NCBI GenBank assembly: GCA_001548435.1 | Contig: AP017308.1 | Location: 5,961,030 to 6,025,029 of the forward strand | Direction of reading: 5' to 3' | Length of the DNA stretch: 64,000 nucleotides | Origin: Leptolyngbya sp. NIES-3755 | GTDB taxonomy: Bacteria; Cyanobacteriota; Cyanobacteriia; Leptolyngbyales; Leptolyngbyaceae | In this document: positions 9,304 to 17,879 of the stretch, piece after piece | How the letters are laid out: each line of letters opens with the position of its first letter | How positions within the stretch are numbered: position 1 is the stretch's first letter | The notes under the pieces: generated by a model | What the model was told of the DNA's origin: nothing | Seen by the model: only the letters and a program-made list of their open reading frames with translations | Database searches by the model: none | Program-made: the position numbers and the translations under genes

Positions 9304-9864
9304 TTAGTCTGGCTTCCAGGTGTTCAGTGTCATTCTCAGTCGATTTAAGCCGAGTCGAATTCGGGTTTTCACAGTCCCAAGTGGGAGTCCTAGCTGATCC
9401 GCAATTTGAGCATGAGATAGTCCGTTGTAGTGAGCCAGTTCAATCACTTGACGCTGTTCGGCTGACAGTTGGGCGATCGCACTTTGAATCTGATCCCGCC
9501 GTTCTGAAATCAGTACATCTTCGATCGGGTCGTTTCCAGTTGGATTAGAAGGTTCGGCAGCGATCGCGGCTTTTTCCGTCTGCTGCATGGTTCGCAATCG
9601 AGCCAATGTATGACTCCGAACGATGATAAATAGCCAAGTATCGACCTGAGTTTTGGCGGCATCAAAGCGAATTGCCGTTCGCCAGACTTGAGCAAACACA
9701 TCTAACACCACTTCTTCACTTTCTTGGGCTGACCCCAATGTTTTAAACGCGACAGCATAAAGTGTAGAAACATAGCGATCGTACAGTTCTGACATTGCGG
9801 CTTGATCCTGCTGAGCAATGCGTTTGATTAAAGTGAGATCATCGGAAGCTGGCTCGATCGTCAT
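9304..9864 (-). CDS. ECF (group 4) RNA polymerase sigma factor
   Basis: The 186-residue product has sigma region 2 (about 20-85: LYDRYVSTLYAVAFKTLG, then EVVLDVFAQVW) and region 4 with LSHAQIADQLGLPLGTVKTR. I chose the ATG at 9864, giving MTIEPASDDLTLIK. A longer frame reaches 9924, but its first 20 codons would cover the terminator hairpin at 9880-9914 and do not look like sigma sequence. The gene follows two exported ferritin-like proteins and precedes its anti-sigma factor. The region 4 helix is close to that of the other ECF sigma here, so the two systems may share promoter features (inference). Confidence 0.9.
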   Translation of the reverse strand: MTIEPASDDLTLIKRIAQQDQAAMSELYDRYVSTLYAVAFKTLGSAQESEEVVLDVFAQVWRTAIRFDAAKTQVDTWLFIIVRSHTLARLRTMQQTEKAAIAAEPSNPTGNDPIEDVLISERRDQIQSAIAQLSAEQRQVIELAHYNGLSHAQIADQLGLPLGTVKTRIRLGLNRLRMTLNTWKPD

Positions 9865-9879
9865 TCGACACAGTAAAAC

Positions 9880-9914
9880 GTCGGTATCTCTTCTATCGTG
9901 CAAGAGATACCGAC
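9880..9914 (-). terminator. Rho-independent terminator between ferritin-like and sigma genes
   Basis: GTCGGTATCTCTT (9880-9892) and AAGAGATACCGAC (9902-9914) form a perfect 13-base stem with a 9-base loop. On the minus strand the stem is followed by GTTTTACTG. It lies 36 bases beyond the ferritin-like stop and 15 bases before the sigma start. It should end or attenuate the ferritin-like transcript before the sigma gene. Confidence 0.8.
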
Positions 9915-9950
9915 ATTTAACCACGATTTCGGCAAAGCGTTATGGTGAAC

Positions 9951-10826
9951 CTACCACAGTCCTCGAACCTCAGTCCCCGTTTGAGCATTCTCAGATTCAC
10001 CGGAGGGTGCTGCGTTCGATTGTTGAGTCGTCAGAATTGGCTTCACTAATGCCAACACTTCCGATTCGGTCGCATACCCATCAAATGCTTCAGAACCGAA
10101 AGGAATCGGAGAGCCGCTACGGTTTTCGTTGTAAATCACGCTTTTGGGGTCAGTAATCCAGGGGCGCACATTCGTACCGAGGAGCGTTTGGCGCAGATAT
10201 CGAATGCCTGCGGCGTGTCGCGCTTCGACCGAGTGAATTGCTAAAGCACCTGCCAATACGACTTTACCCGCTTCACCCGCCGCAAGTAAGTTTTGCACTT
10301 GCCCTTTGTAAGCGGCAACTCCCAAATCCTCGACATACTGCCCAGCGAGCAGCAAATCAGTCGGATTAGCAAACGGATCACGACCGAGAATGGCACTATA
10401 GTTTGGATTGGCAGGGAGTTGGATTGAATCCGGATTGCCACCGATCGATTTCAGAACGGCTGAAAGATCAACCACGTGCTGTGCTTCATCTTGTCCGTAG
10501 GAAACTAGCGCAGCTTTTGCAATATCCGGCGCACTCGTTAACCGTCCAGTTTGAGCTTCAGCAACGGCACGACGATAAAAGTCAGCTTCTAATTTTTCCA
10601 GGGTCAGCGCATACTCTACAACTTGACGCGGTGTTAGCGTCGCAGATTGAGCATAAGCTGGAGCAGGAGCCATCCAAGACAGAGAGAATAGCAGCAGAAA
10701 CATCAGCGCTAAAACGGTTCGGCTGAGGTTGATACTGCTTTCTTTAGTGAAAGTGACGAGGCGTTGAGCAGCGGACTGCAACTCGTGAATCAGTCGGGGC
10801 ATGATTGGGTTCAATAAAGGTTTCAT
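9951..10826 (-). CDS. Exported ferritin-like domain protein
   Basis: The 291 residues start with a basic segment and a signal peptide ending about ...APAYAQ near residue 60. A four-helix ferritin-like (Ferritin_2) domain follows. Its metal-ligand pattern is visible in LEKLEADFYRRAV, GQDEAQHVVDL, YVEDLGVAAYKGQ and HSVEARHAAGIRYL. Such proteins bind a di-metal centre in the cell envelope, but the reaction is not established. A Ser/Gly/Glu-rich tail ends the protein. It is 19 bases downstream of a related Tat-exported gene (10846), so the two form an operon, and a strong terminator follows. Confidence 0.85.
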   Translation of the reverse strand: MKPLLNPIMPRLIHELQSAAQRLVTFTKESSINLSRTVLALMFLLLFSLSWMAPAPAYAQSATLTPRQVVEYALTLEKLEADFYRRAVAEAQTGRLTSAPDIAKAALVSYGQDEAQHVVDLSAVLKSIGGNPDSIQLPANPNYSAILGRDPFANPTDLLLAGQYVEDLGVAAYKGQVQNLLAAGEAGKVVLAGALAIHSVEARHAAGIRYLRQTLLGTNVRPWITDPKSVIYNENRSGSPIPFGSEAFDGYATESEVLALVKPILTTQQSNAAPSGESENAQTGTEVRGLW

Positions 10827-10845
10827 TGTTAAGACATTCCTTGAG

Positions 10846-11580
10846 TTAGGCGACCAGTGTTCCAGCGATCGAATTGTTCAGAATTTTGAAAGAGCCAACA
10901 GCGGCAACGACTTGTTTTGGTGTGTATAGCTCGTCATAGGCACGTCCCTTAAATGGATTCAGATTTGCAGCTAGGTTTGCATCCGAGACGAGTCGATCGC
11001 GATCCGCTTCGGTGCTGGGTCGTCCGGCAAGTTCTCGCACCGCAGCAGAATGGCGACCTTCAACCGAAACGATCGAGCCTGCCGCCAGAATGTAGGTTGG
11101 ATTGGTCAAGCTCGGTCCTGCACCGTTATACGCATGAACACCCAGATCTTCCAAAGTGACGGCTGTATTTAAGATTTTGTCGCGGCTTGTAAGCAGTGCA
11201 TTTAGACCCGCAGAATTTAAGCTCAAATCGCGGGTTTGAAACAGTGCATTCCTGCCGAGAACCTGACGCAGAAATGCAACGTGTTCAGCTTCATGGCGAC
11301 CGATCGCGCTCAGATAATCGCGTTCTTTTGAATTGGTAATCTTGCCGCTCTTTAGGGCTGCTGGATAGAATGCGGCTTCGAGTTCTTCAAGTAACAAAGC
11401 GAAGTTAAGAATACCGATATCATCCGCATTGAAAGTCAGTGTCTTCGCTCTGGTTTGAGCCATGACAAGTTTAGGAGTGCTTGACAATAAAGCAGTACCC
11501 ATGCCGAGAAGTCCCCATTTCAGGGCACGACGGCGCGAAAAAATTGCTCGATCGCGATCGAGTGTCTTCAGAAGATTCAT
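10846..11580 (-). CDS. Tat-exported ferritin-like domain protein
   Basis: The 244-residue protein starts with a twin-arginine signal, FSRRRALKWGLLGMGTALLS, followed by VMAQ as a likely cleavage site. Export through Tat suggests it folds and takes up metal in the cytoplasm. The ferritin-like helices keep the acidic and histidine ligands: LLEELEAAFYPAAL, GRHEAEHVAFLRQ, TLEDLGVHAYNGA and VSVEGRHSAAVRE. It is a paralogue of the downstream gene at 9951, which has an ordinary signal peptide. As first gene of the unit its promoter should lie in 11581-11700. There a GGAAC-like box and a GTC triplet are spaced about 16 bases apart on the minus strand. Confidence 0.85.
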   Translation of the reverse strand: MNLLKTLDRDRAIFSRRRALKWGLLGMGTALLSSTPKLVMAQTRAKTLTFNADDIGILNFALLLEELEAAFYPAALKSGKITNSKERDYLSAIGRHEAEHVAFLRQVLGRNALFQTRDLSLNSAGLNALLTSRDKILNTAVTLEDLGVHAYNGAGPSLTNPTYILAAGSIVSVEGRHSAAVRELAGRPSTEADRDRLVSDANLAANLNPFKGRAYDELYTPKQVVAAVGSFKILNNSIAGTLVA

Positions 11581-11862
11581 GAGGATTCAATTCTCAAATA
11601 AGAGTGACACAAATACTTAAACGAGTTCCGATGTATCTAGGAGAACCCGTAATCGATTTGCTTGTTCTTACAATAGTGGCGATCTGAATTCAATATTTCT
11701 GTCTAAGGAATGAGAGTAACTATCACCTTAGATAGATTCGTAAATATTGCTATCTCCGTAGTGGATTCGGTAATTGGATTTAAACAGTTAACAAACTTAA
11801 TAAACCTGGCTGAACTATCGGTGTTCTGAAAAAACATCTGACTTTGAGAATCTGCAAGCACG

Positions 11863-13377
11863 TTACTCGTCGCGCTTAAACAAAGGAAGTTCAATCCAAA
11901 AGCGAGTGCCTTGATCTTGCCCCGATTCCAATCCGACTCGTCCGCCCATGCGTTCAACTCCTTTTCGCACGATCGCTAGTCCGATTCCAGTTCCCGGATA
12001 GATGTCGGAACCATGCAATCGATCGAACACCTGAAAGATTCGTTCTCTCGACTCCGAAGGCACACCAATGCCGTTATCTTCGACCCAGAGACGAACGCGA
12101 TCGAGACGCTCCTCGGCTCGAACAGTCACCTGGGGACGAACATTCGGAGGCACAAACTTAATTGCATTGGATAAGACATTGGTGATCACTTGCACTAAAG
12201 TTAGATAGTTTGCCTGCACTGCTGGCAGCAGTTCTGCAACAGTAATCGTCGCTTGTTGAGCCGCGATTGCGGGCTGTAACTCGGTGAGAACTTCCTGAAT
12301 CACGGTCGCTAAGGATAACGGCTGAAGCGGCATTTCTCCGCGACTCAATTGACTGTAAGTTAGCAAATTTTGAATCAGTGTCTCTAAGCGCTGAGTGCCA
12401 ATTATAATCCGGTGTAAGTACGTTTGAGCAACCGGATCAAGTTGAGGATCAAAGTCGTCGAGAACCGCTTGGGCATACCCTTCAATCACTCTCAGTGGTT
12501 CTCTTAAATCATGAGACACAGAGTAGGAAAACGCTTCAAGTTGTTGGTTTGCTTCTTCAAGTTGAGCTGTACGCTCTGAAACTCGTTGTTCCAAGGTTTC
12601 GGTAAGCTGTCGGATTTCTGCTTCTTGCTGTTTGCGTTGGCTAATGTTCTCCATCAATCCATCTACAACAGTTTCGGCTCCGATCGTACTCAACGTTTCA
12701 CTCAGCAACACCCAGATCGTTTGTCCATCTCTACGTCGCAGTAAAATCTCACGTTCGACTCCTCGCGGATCGGCTTGTAGCTGCTGCATTTGAATCGGAT
12801 TTTGTTCGTATCGCCAGAGTGCATCATTCTCCATTCCAACTTGCGCTTCTTGGATCGATTCCACACCGAGCATTCTTAAAAAAGCAGGATTGGCATCAAT
12901 TAGTTCACCGTTTAATCGAGTGCGAAAGATGCCTAAATCTAAGCGATCGAGCAAGGATTGCAGCCGCACTTGAAGCAGATCTGTTTGTTGCTGCATTTCT
13001 ACCTTTGCCATCATCGCTTTGACCGAAACAGTTAAGCGAATGTAGTGACGGGGTGACTTGATCACATAGTCATCTAATCCAGCTTTCATCGCATCGATCG
13101 CGGTTTGCTGCGTACCTGTACTCGAAAACATAATTACAGGTTGGTACGGGTAACGTGCTTTCACCGCTTGTAAAACTTTGATGCCGTTTGTCCAGAGCAG
13201 TTGATAATCTGTAATGACCACATCAAATTGATCCGCTTCCAAAGCTTGATTGAATCCTTGAGCATTGACAATTTCAGTGATTTCAACTTGCGGAAATTCG
13301 CGCCGTAATTCTCGAATAATTAGGGCGCGATCGTCAGGATTATCATCAATCAACAGGATTCGCTCTGGATGTCTCAC
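11863..13377 (-). CDS. Receiver-PAS-histidine kinase
   Basis: About 504 residues: an N-terminal receiver (ILLIDDNPDDRALI, phospho-Asp in VVITDYQLLWTNGI, Lys in YVIKSPRHY), a PAS domain (about 145-260), a coiled linker, then a kinase core of phytochrome type. The core has SVSHDLREPLRVIEGYAQAV, ITNVLSNAIKFVPP, VEDNGIGVP and GTGIGLAIVRKGVE. The start is the GTG at 13377, because AAGGAG lies nine bases before it; a TTG three codons upstream overlaps that ribosome site. The start lies inside the 3' end of the kinase gene at 13346, a 32-base overlap that implies coupled translation. The N-terminal receiver probably takes phosphate from the upstream kinase (inference). Confidence 0.88.
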   Translation of the reverse strand: MRHPERILLIDDNPDDRALIIRELRREFPQVEITEIVNAQGFNQALEADQFDVVITDYQLLWTNGIKVLQAVKARYPYQPVIMFSSTGTQQTAIDAMKAGLDDYVIKSPRHYIRLTVSVKAMMAKVEMQQQTDLLQVRLQSLLDRLDLGIFRTRLNGELIDANPAFLRMLGVESIQEAQVGMENDALWRYEQNPIQMQQLQADPRGVEREILLRRRDGQTIWVLLSETLSTIGAETVVDGLMENISQRKQQEAEIRQLTETLEQRVSERTAQLEEANQQLEAFSYSVSHDLREPLRVIEGYAQAVLDDFDPQLDPVAQTYLHRIIIGTQRLETLIQNLLTYSQLSRGEMPLQPLSLATVIQEVLTELQPAIAAQQATITVAELLPAVQANYLTLVQVITNVLSNAIKFVPPNVRPQVTVRAEERLDRVRLWVEDNGIGVPSESRERIFQVFDRLHGSDIYPGTGIGLAIVRKGVERMGGRVGLESGQDQGTRFWIELPLFKRDE

Positions 13378-14551
13378 GGGACTCAACTCCTTCGGACAAG
13401 TCGATGAACTGTGGTAACTCTACCCAAAATTGACTGCCATTTCCAGGGTGAGATTCCACGCCGACCCGTCCACCTAAGCGATCGATGGCTCGACGCACGA
13501 TCGCCAGTCCTAAACCAGTTCCAGCATAAAAATCGCTTCCGTGGAGTCGCTCAAAACAATCAAAAATTCGCACCTGATCTTCGGAAGCAATGCCAATTCC
13601 GTTGTCTTCGACCCATAACCGAATAGATTCAGTTGAGGAAGTTTCTTCAGCCCAGAGACGGATGTGCGGAACTTTTTGAGGCAGAACAAACTTGAGCGCA
13701 TTAGTGAGCAAATTTGAAATGATTTGTACCAACAGCGATCGACTCCCCCAAACGATTCCCAATGGTTTCATCACCTCGATCTGCTCCGGGTCGAGCGTGT
13801 TCGCTAAATTCTCTAGCACTTCATCCACGATCTGATCGAGGTTAATCGGTTTGATTCCAAGACTGAGACGACTGATCCGGCTCAAGATGAGTAAATCGCA
13901 AATTAAAGAATCCATGCGATCGGCAGTGGTCGCAATCCGATTCAAATACTCTCGCTCTAGCGGTTGGGAAGCGTCATCCTGTAAGAGCGCTTGCGTAAAG
14001 CCTTGAATTCCTCGCAGTGGAGCCGATAGATCATGCGCGACCGTGTAGGAAAAAGCTTCTAAATCCGCGTTCGCTTGTTCCAGGTTAGCAATTTGCGTTT
14101 GACAGTCGATCGCGGTTTGATGCAACTGCACTTCTGCCTGTTTCTGTTTGGTAATGTCAACGGCTGAACTATTGACTAAGCGTCTACCATCAGGTAGATT
14201 TCCAAGCGGTGATGAGTAGAAATCCCACACCCGAACCTCTCCAGAATGAGTTTGAATGTAGAACTCTCCTTCTTCAACGCGCTCTTCTAACTCATACAGT
14301 TGATCGATTTGACGACAAATCTGATGTTTTCGCGCTCCATACGCTTTCTCTGTCCAATCTGCGATCGTGGGAATTTCGTCGAGCGAATAGCCTGTAATTT
14401 CTGTCCAGGCATGGCTGATTTGCAGCACTTCGCCATCTTCAGCGTGAAGCATCATTGGAATCGGTGCGTCGATAATTGATCGCTGAAACTGTTCTTGACA
14501 GTGCTGTAATGCTTGCTTTGTTGAAGTACTATCTGAAGTCTGTTGAGCCAT
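13346..14551 (-). CDS. PAS-domain histidine kinase
   Basis: From the ATG at 14551 (MAQQTSDSTSTKQALQ) the product is about 401 residues. A PAS domain with a PAC tail (about 15-140: AEDGEVLQISHAWTEITGY) leads into a short coiled coil. The kinase core follows, with TVAHDLSAPLRGIQGFTQAL, ISNLLTNALKFVLP, VEDNGIGIA and GTGLGLAIVRRAIDRLGG. There is no membrane segment, so the sensor is cytosolic. It overlaps the following receiver-kinase gene by 32 bases. A longer frame starts at 14650, but the extra 33 residues do not look like domain sequence. The stimulus is unknown. Confidence 0.85.
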   Translation of the reverse strand: MAQQTSDSTSTKQALQHCQEQFQRSIIDAPIPMMLHAEDGEVLQISHAWTEITGYSLDEIPTIADWTEKAYGARKHQICRQIDQLYELEERVEEGEFYIQTHSGEVRVWDFYSSPLGNLPDGRRLVNSSAVDITKQKQAEVQLHQTAIDCQTQIANLEQANADLEAFSYTVAHDLSAPLRGIQGFTQALLQDDASQPLEREYLNRIATTADRMDSLICDLLILSRISRLSLGIKPINLDQIVDEVLENLANTLDPEQIEVMKPLGIVWGSRSLLVQIISNLLTNALKFVLPQKVPHIRLWAEETSSTESIRLWVEDNGIGIASEDQVRIFDCFERLHGSDFYAGTGLGLAIVRRAIDRLGGRVGVESHPGNGSQFWVELPQFIDLSEGVESRETSRANPVD

Positions 14552-14826
14552 ATTCAACCACCCAAAATTCGTGACGACAAGCAATCGCGTGACGATTGAG
14601 AGCTTCCCAATTTGGGCAACTCTATCAGACGAAATTGTGAAGACTTGCAAAACTACGACGTTTGATGGAAGACGAAAATGAACTTATGGTTCTATTTTGA
14701 TGGAGTGTTTGCCGTACTGCTACAAGCCTCTGTGTACACGGGCTTTAGTAGTCCTGCTCTATTTATTCCTTGTAAAAACTCGCTAATCATAAACAACATT
14801 AAGTAATCATAAAAATTTTTAAGTGT

Positions 14827-16596
14827 ATGCTCCACGTCCTTCTGGTAGATGACAATCCTGACGATCGTATTCTCGCATCACGAGCATTACAGCAAGGGTT
14901 CTCAGCCGTTGAAGTCCATTCAGTGATCGATACCGTAACCTTTAATCAAGCCTTAAACGAAGGCAAATTCGATATCGTTGTGACTGACTATCAACTGTTG
15001 TGGTCAAACGGAATAACGATTCTAGAGGCTGTGAAAGCAAAATATCCGTACTGTCCGGTTGTGATGTTTACGAACAGTGCAGATCAAGAAACCGCGATCG
15101 CTGCGATGAAGTCTGGATTAGACGATTACCTCGTAAAATCTTCTCGACACTATGCCCGATTGCCGCTCGTCGTGCAGAGTGTCCTACAACGGATGGAGAT
15201 GAAACGGGCATTAGAAGCAGAACAGGAACAGTTGCTCATACGCGAACGGACTGCCCGTCTCCGCGCCGAAGCAGAAGAACGGCGTTCCGCGTTTCTCGCT
15301 GAAGCCAGTCAATTACTTGCTTCTTCACTGGAGTTTGATATTGTTCTGCAACAGGTGGCACAACTCGCAGTTCCCAGTCTTGCGGATTGGTGCTTGGTAG
15401 ACATTATCGATGGTGATTTTATCAATTGGCATGAACCCGTCATTGCAGCAATTGATTCAGACAAAGAAGCATTAGTACGAGAACTGAAACGTAAGTTTCC
15501 TCCCACGATCGACGATGATTATGGACCTGCGAAAGTTTTGCGTACCGGAGAACCCGAACTCGTTGCTGATCTCGCGCAGGCGTTTGCGTTGGACATGGTG
15601 CAGAGTGTTGGACATCTCGCACTCCTGCATCAACTCGAAGCCCAGTCGTTTATGTTTGTGCCAATTCAATTTGCAGAACGTACACTTGGAACGATTTCCT
15701 TTGTCTCTTCTCAGCCTGATCGATCCTACACGCCTGCGGATTTAGAAATGGCGATCGAATTAGCACGACGATCGGCATTTGCGATCGAGAATGCACGACT
15801 CTATCGAGAAGCCCAAGAAGCCAACCGCCTCAAAGATGAGTTTTTAGCGATCGTCTCACACGAATTACGAACGCCGCTGAACATGATTTTAGGCTGGTCA
15901 AAGATGCTTGGTGGAGGCAAACTATCCGAAGCGATGCAAGCAAAAGCAATTGAAACGATCGAGCGCAATGCTTGGCAGCAAAGCCAACTGATCAATGATT
16001 TGCTCGATACGTCTCTGATTATTCAAAATCAAATTCTGCTCACCTGCTATTGGATCAATCTCATTCCCATTGTTCATGCTGCCGTTCAAACCGTTCGGGA
16101 TGCGGCTGAGAGAAAATCAATCGAAATCGAATTGCAGTTAAATCCAGCGACCAATCGAGTGTTTGGAGACGCGAAACGGTTACAGCAGATTGTTCGCAAC
16201 TTGCTCTCGAATGCAATCAAATTCACGCCGAACGGTGGGCGGGTGCAGGTTCGACTAGAGCAAATCAATCAGCAGATTCAGCTTCAGGTCATTGATACCG
16301 GGAAAGGCATCGATTCAGAATTTTTGCCGTATATCTACGATCGCTTTCGGCAAGCCGACGGATCAATTCAGCGATCGTTTGGGGGATTGGGATTAGGATT
16401 AACGATCGTGCGGCACTTGGTCGAGATGCACGGTGGTACAATTTATGCCACCAGTGGAGGAATCGATCAAGGTGCAACGTTTACCGTACAGTTGCCGACC
16501 CAGACGACTCAGGCTGCCACGAATCAGAGCGATCAATCTCTGAGTTGCGCTCCTTGCAACGGCAGTTCAAGTGTAAAAGCTGCACAGTTCGATTAG
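14827..16596 (+). CDS. Receiver-GAF-histidine kinase
   Basis: The 589 residues contain an N-terminal receiver (VLLVDDNPDDRILA, phospho-Asp in IVVTDYQLLWSNGI, YLVKSSRHYARL) and a coiled segment at about 125-160. A GAF domain (about 165-325, ending ELARRSAFAIENARLY) follows, then the kinase core: IVSHELRTPLNMILGWSKML, VRNLLSNAIKFTPN, DTGKGI and GGLGLGLTIVRHLVEMHGG. The receiver is clearly paralogous to that of the gene at 11863, sharing DYQLLW and the KS-RHY motif. The two lie divergently on either side of the kinase at 13346, suggesting one local signalling system. The last 40 residues are a Gln/Ser-rich tail. Confidence 0.88.
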   Translation: MLHVLLVDDNPDDRILASRALQQGFSAVEVHSVIDTVTFNQALNEGKFDIVVTDYQLLWSNGITILEAVKAKYPYCPVVMFTNSADQETAIAAMKSGLDDYLVKSSRHYARLPLVVQSVLQRMEMKRALEAEQEQLLIRERTARLRAEAEERRSAFLAEASQLLASSLEFDIVLQQVAQLAVPSLADWCLVDIIDGDFINWHEPVIAAIDSDKEALVRELKRKFPPTIDDDYGPAKVLRTGEPELVADLAQAFALDMVQSVGHLALLHQLEAQSFMFVPIQFAERTLGTISFVSSQPDRSYTPADLEMAIELARRSAFAIENARLYREAQEANRLKDEFLAIVSHELRTPLNMILGWSKMLGGGKLSEAMQAKAIETIERNAWQQSQLINDLLDTSLIIQNQILLTCYWINLIPIVHAAVQTVRDAAERKSIEIELQLNPATNRVFGDAKRLQQIVRNLLSNAIKFTPNGGRVQVRLEQINQQIQLQVIDTGKGIDSEFLPYIYDRFRQADGSIQRSFGGLGLGLTIVRHLVEMHGGTIYATSGGIDQGATFTVQLPTQTTQAATNQSDQSLSCAPCNGSSSVKAAQFD

Positions 16597-16691
16597 GTAA
16601 AAAAGTAGAAAATGCTAGGCTGATTAATTTGAGCAGCATATTAAGCAAGATGAGTGATAGAGATTCCATGTTGCCGTATCCACCTGCTGAC

Positions 16692-16967
16692 TCAGCAACC
16701 ACTGTTTCCACTCGCTACTGTACAGCGCCAGCGATACTGCTCCACCTCATCGCGGTGAATCACAAACAAAAGCACGGAGGTTTCTGTCGTTGCCTTGCCA
16801 TCCATGATTGATCGAGCCAATTCATGATCCCAACCGTCACCAGCCTCAACTTCATCTCCTGCCTCTGCTTCAATCCGAGCCAGTCCCCGAACTCGTGCTT
16901 CACTTAACTTCAATTCCATCGCCTGAGCCTCGGTTAGAGCGGCTTGCTCTACTCTAAATCGTCCCAC
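16692..16967 (-). CDS. Small acidic protein, unknown, doubtful start
   Basis: This reading frame of 91 codons begins at a GTG at 16967 or, more plausibly, at the ATG giving MELKLSEARVRGLARIEAEA, and ends GNSGC. It is rich in Glu and Ala with a short helical look and no domain I recognise. It would be the last member of the co-directional run that starts at 19618, separated by about 90 bases from the gene at 17059. A second short open stretch overlaps its 5' side in another frame, so the assignment is uncertain. Confidence 0.35.
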   Translation of the reverse strand: MGRFRVEQAALTEAQAMELKLSEARVRGLARIEAEAGDEVEAGDGWDHELARSIMDGKATTETSVLLFVIHRDEVEQYRWRCTVASGNSGC

Positions 16968-17058
16968 TCTTCAAATTCTGGTACGTGAGCGATAAAACTT
17001 CTACTGTCTCTACCTCAGAGAGTAATTAAAACTCTCTACACATCATCTGGCTTCGCTT

Positions 17059-17442
17059 CTAACTCTTCGATTCGTTTTGATCGTGTTCGTAAATTACTTC
17101 AATCCCGACCGCACTATAAAAATCATGAGCCGTTCTGTGCAGTTGGTAGGGATGATTGCCCAGCAAGAAAGCTAACCAAGTTTTGACTAGACAATCCTGA
17201 CGTGAAGCATGATGTCGAGACTCTAACGCACAAACGAGATCAAGCAGCGAAATCGATTTGCGCTTGCGGCTCTGCAACCGATTGATCGTCGTCTTCAGTT
17301 CTTCCGTCCAACCCTCAATTTGTTCCCCATGTGCCAAATCGATGATGTTAGAAAAATCCGGTTGCTCCAAAGTTTGGTTGGGGTTGCGATCGGGTAAAGC
17401 TTCAAGCATTGCCGCTGCATCGTCAATCACTGAATCTAGCAC
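17059..17442 (-). CDS. Unknown protein of the Uma2-linked small-gene run
   Basis: The 127-residue product starts at GTG (17442), one base after the TGA of the gene before it, which indicates translational coupling. It is hydrophilic, with MLDSVIDDAAAMLEALPDRN at the start and LKTTINRLQSRKRKSISLLD in the middle. The later segment TWLAFLLGNHPYQLHRTAHD looks helical. I see no signal peptide, membrane segment or catalytic motif and do not recognise the family. Its tight placement after three other small genes suggests the products act together. Confidence 0.65.
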   Translation of the reverse strand: MLDSVIDDAAAMLEALPDRNPNQTLEQPDFSNIIDLAHGEQIEGWTEELKTTINRLQSRKRKSISLLDLVCALESRHHASRQDCLVKTWLAFLLGNHPYQLHRTAHDFYSAVGIEVIYEHDQNESKS

Positions 17443-17443
17443 C

Positions 17444-17776
17444 TCACGACCCGCACTGAATCCGCTTGATAAAAATCGGTTCGGTTAGCGTTGTAATGCT
17501 AGACACCGCTCCGCATTCCCACTCGCCCTCGATCGGAAACGGAAGTTGAGCAACGGGTTCGATAAATTGATCCAAGTTGACCATCATCGACTGCCTCACC
17601 CAGCGATCGAAAAAATCTTGCGGCACGATCGGCTCATTGCGGCTTCCACTCACTTGAGCTTTGACTTGTTCAACTTGCTTAGAGACTTCACCATATTTCG
17701 CCTCAAAAATCGTCGCGAGTTGCACGATCGCTTCTCCTGCCACCTGCAATCGAGTCAATCCATCAACTTCTAACAT
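17444..17776 (-). CDS. Unknown protein of the Uma2-linked small-gene run
   Basis: The 110-residue product begins MLEVDGLTRLQVAGEAIVQL and has a predicted helical N-terminal half (ATIFEAKYGEVSKQVEQVKA). The central segment is PQDFFDRWVRQSMMVNLDQF. I recall similar FDRW/VRQ-containing small proteins in other cyanobacterial genomes, often in plasmid-like or accessory regions, without known function. It starts 7 bases after the 31-codon gene at 17784 and ends one base before the next gene, so it sits inside one operon. No membrane segment or catalytic motif is visible. Confidence 0.68.
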   Translation of the reverse strand: MLEVDGLTRLQVAGEAIVQLATIFEAKYGEVSKQVEQVKAQVSGSRNEPIVPQDFFDRWVRQSMMVNLDQFIEPVAQLPFPIEGEWECGAVSSITTLTEPIFIKRIQCGS

Positions 17777-17783
17777 CGTGGCA

Positions 17784-17879
17784 TCAAAATAACCGCAGCA
17801 ATGCGAGCAGTTCTGCGTCTTGAGGCGACGCGATCGCGTCCTGAAGCTGATCGAACAACGGAATTTCCAGTTGAATCAT
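17784..17879 (-). CDS. 31-residue micro-protein in the small-gene run
   Basis: An ATG at 17879 follows a strong ribosome site (GGAGGGAG, about 4 bases upstream) and overlaps the previous stop as ATGA. The product is 31 residues, starting MIQLEIPLFDQLQDAIASPQ and ending LLALLRLF before TGA at 17784. The next gene starts 7 bases later. The arrangement (strong ribosome site, stop-start overlap, tight spacing) supports real translation despite the size. It is amphipathic and Leu-rich, possibly a subunit or regulator of a neighbour. I recall similarly short ORFs in related gene sets, but cannot confirm this here. Confidence 0.6.
   Translation of the reverse strand: MIQLEIPLFDQLQDAIASPQDAELLALLRLF

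Noticed and set aside
9865..9924. N-terminal extension of the ECF sigma gene by 20 codons
   Set aside because: It would read through the terminator hairpin at 9880-9914 and the residues do not resemble sigma region 2. The ATG at 9864 gives a normal length.
11606..11629. ECF-type promoter (GGAAC, 16 bases, GTC) upstream of the Tat ferritin-like gene
   Set aside because: The match is short and could be chance. No second copy with the same spacing was found in front of the sigma or CHRD genes by eye.
14652..14826. Possible hairpin in the intergenic region before the GAF kinase
   Set aside because: The arms around CTACAAGCC and GGGCTTTAGTAG do not align without gaps, and no regulatory family fits.
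16949..17014. Short coding-like peptide ending SFIAHVPEFEEWDDLE on the minus strand
   Set aside because: It looks protein-like, but a stop lies 22 codons upstream and there is no start codon. At most it is a remnant of a lost gene end.
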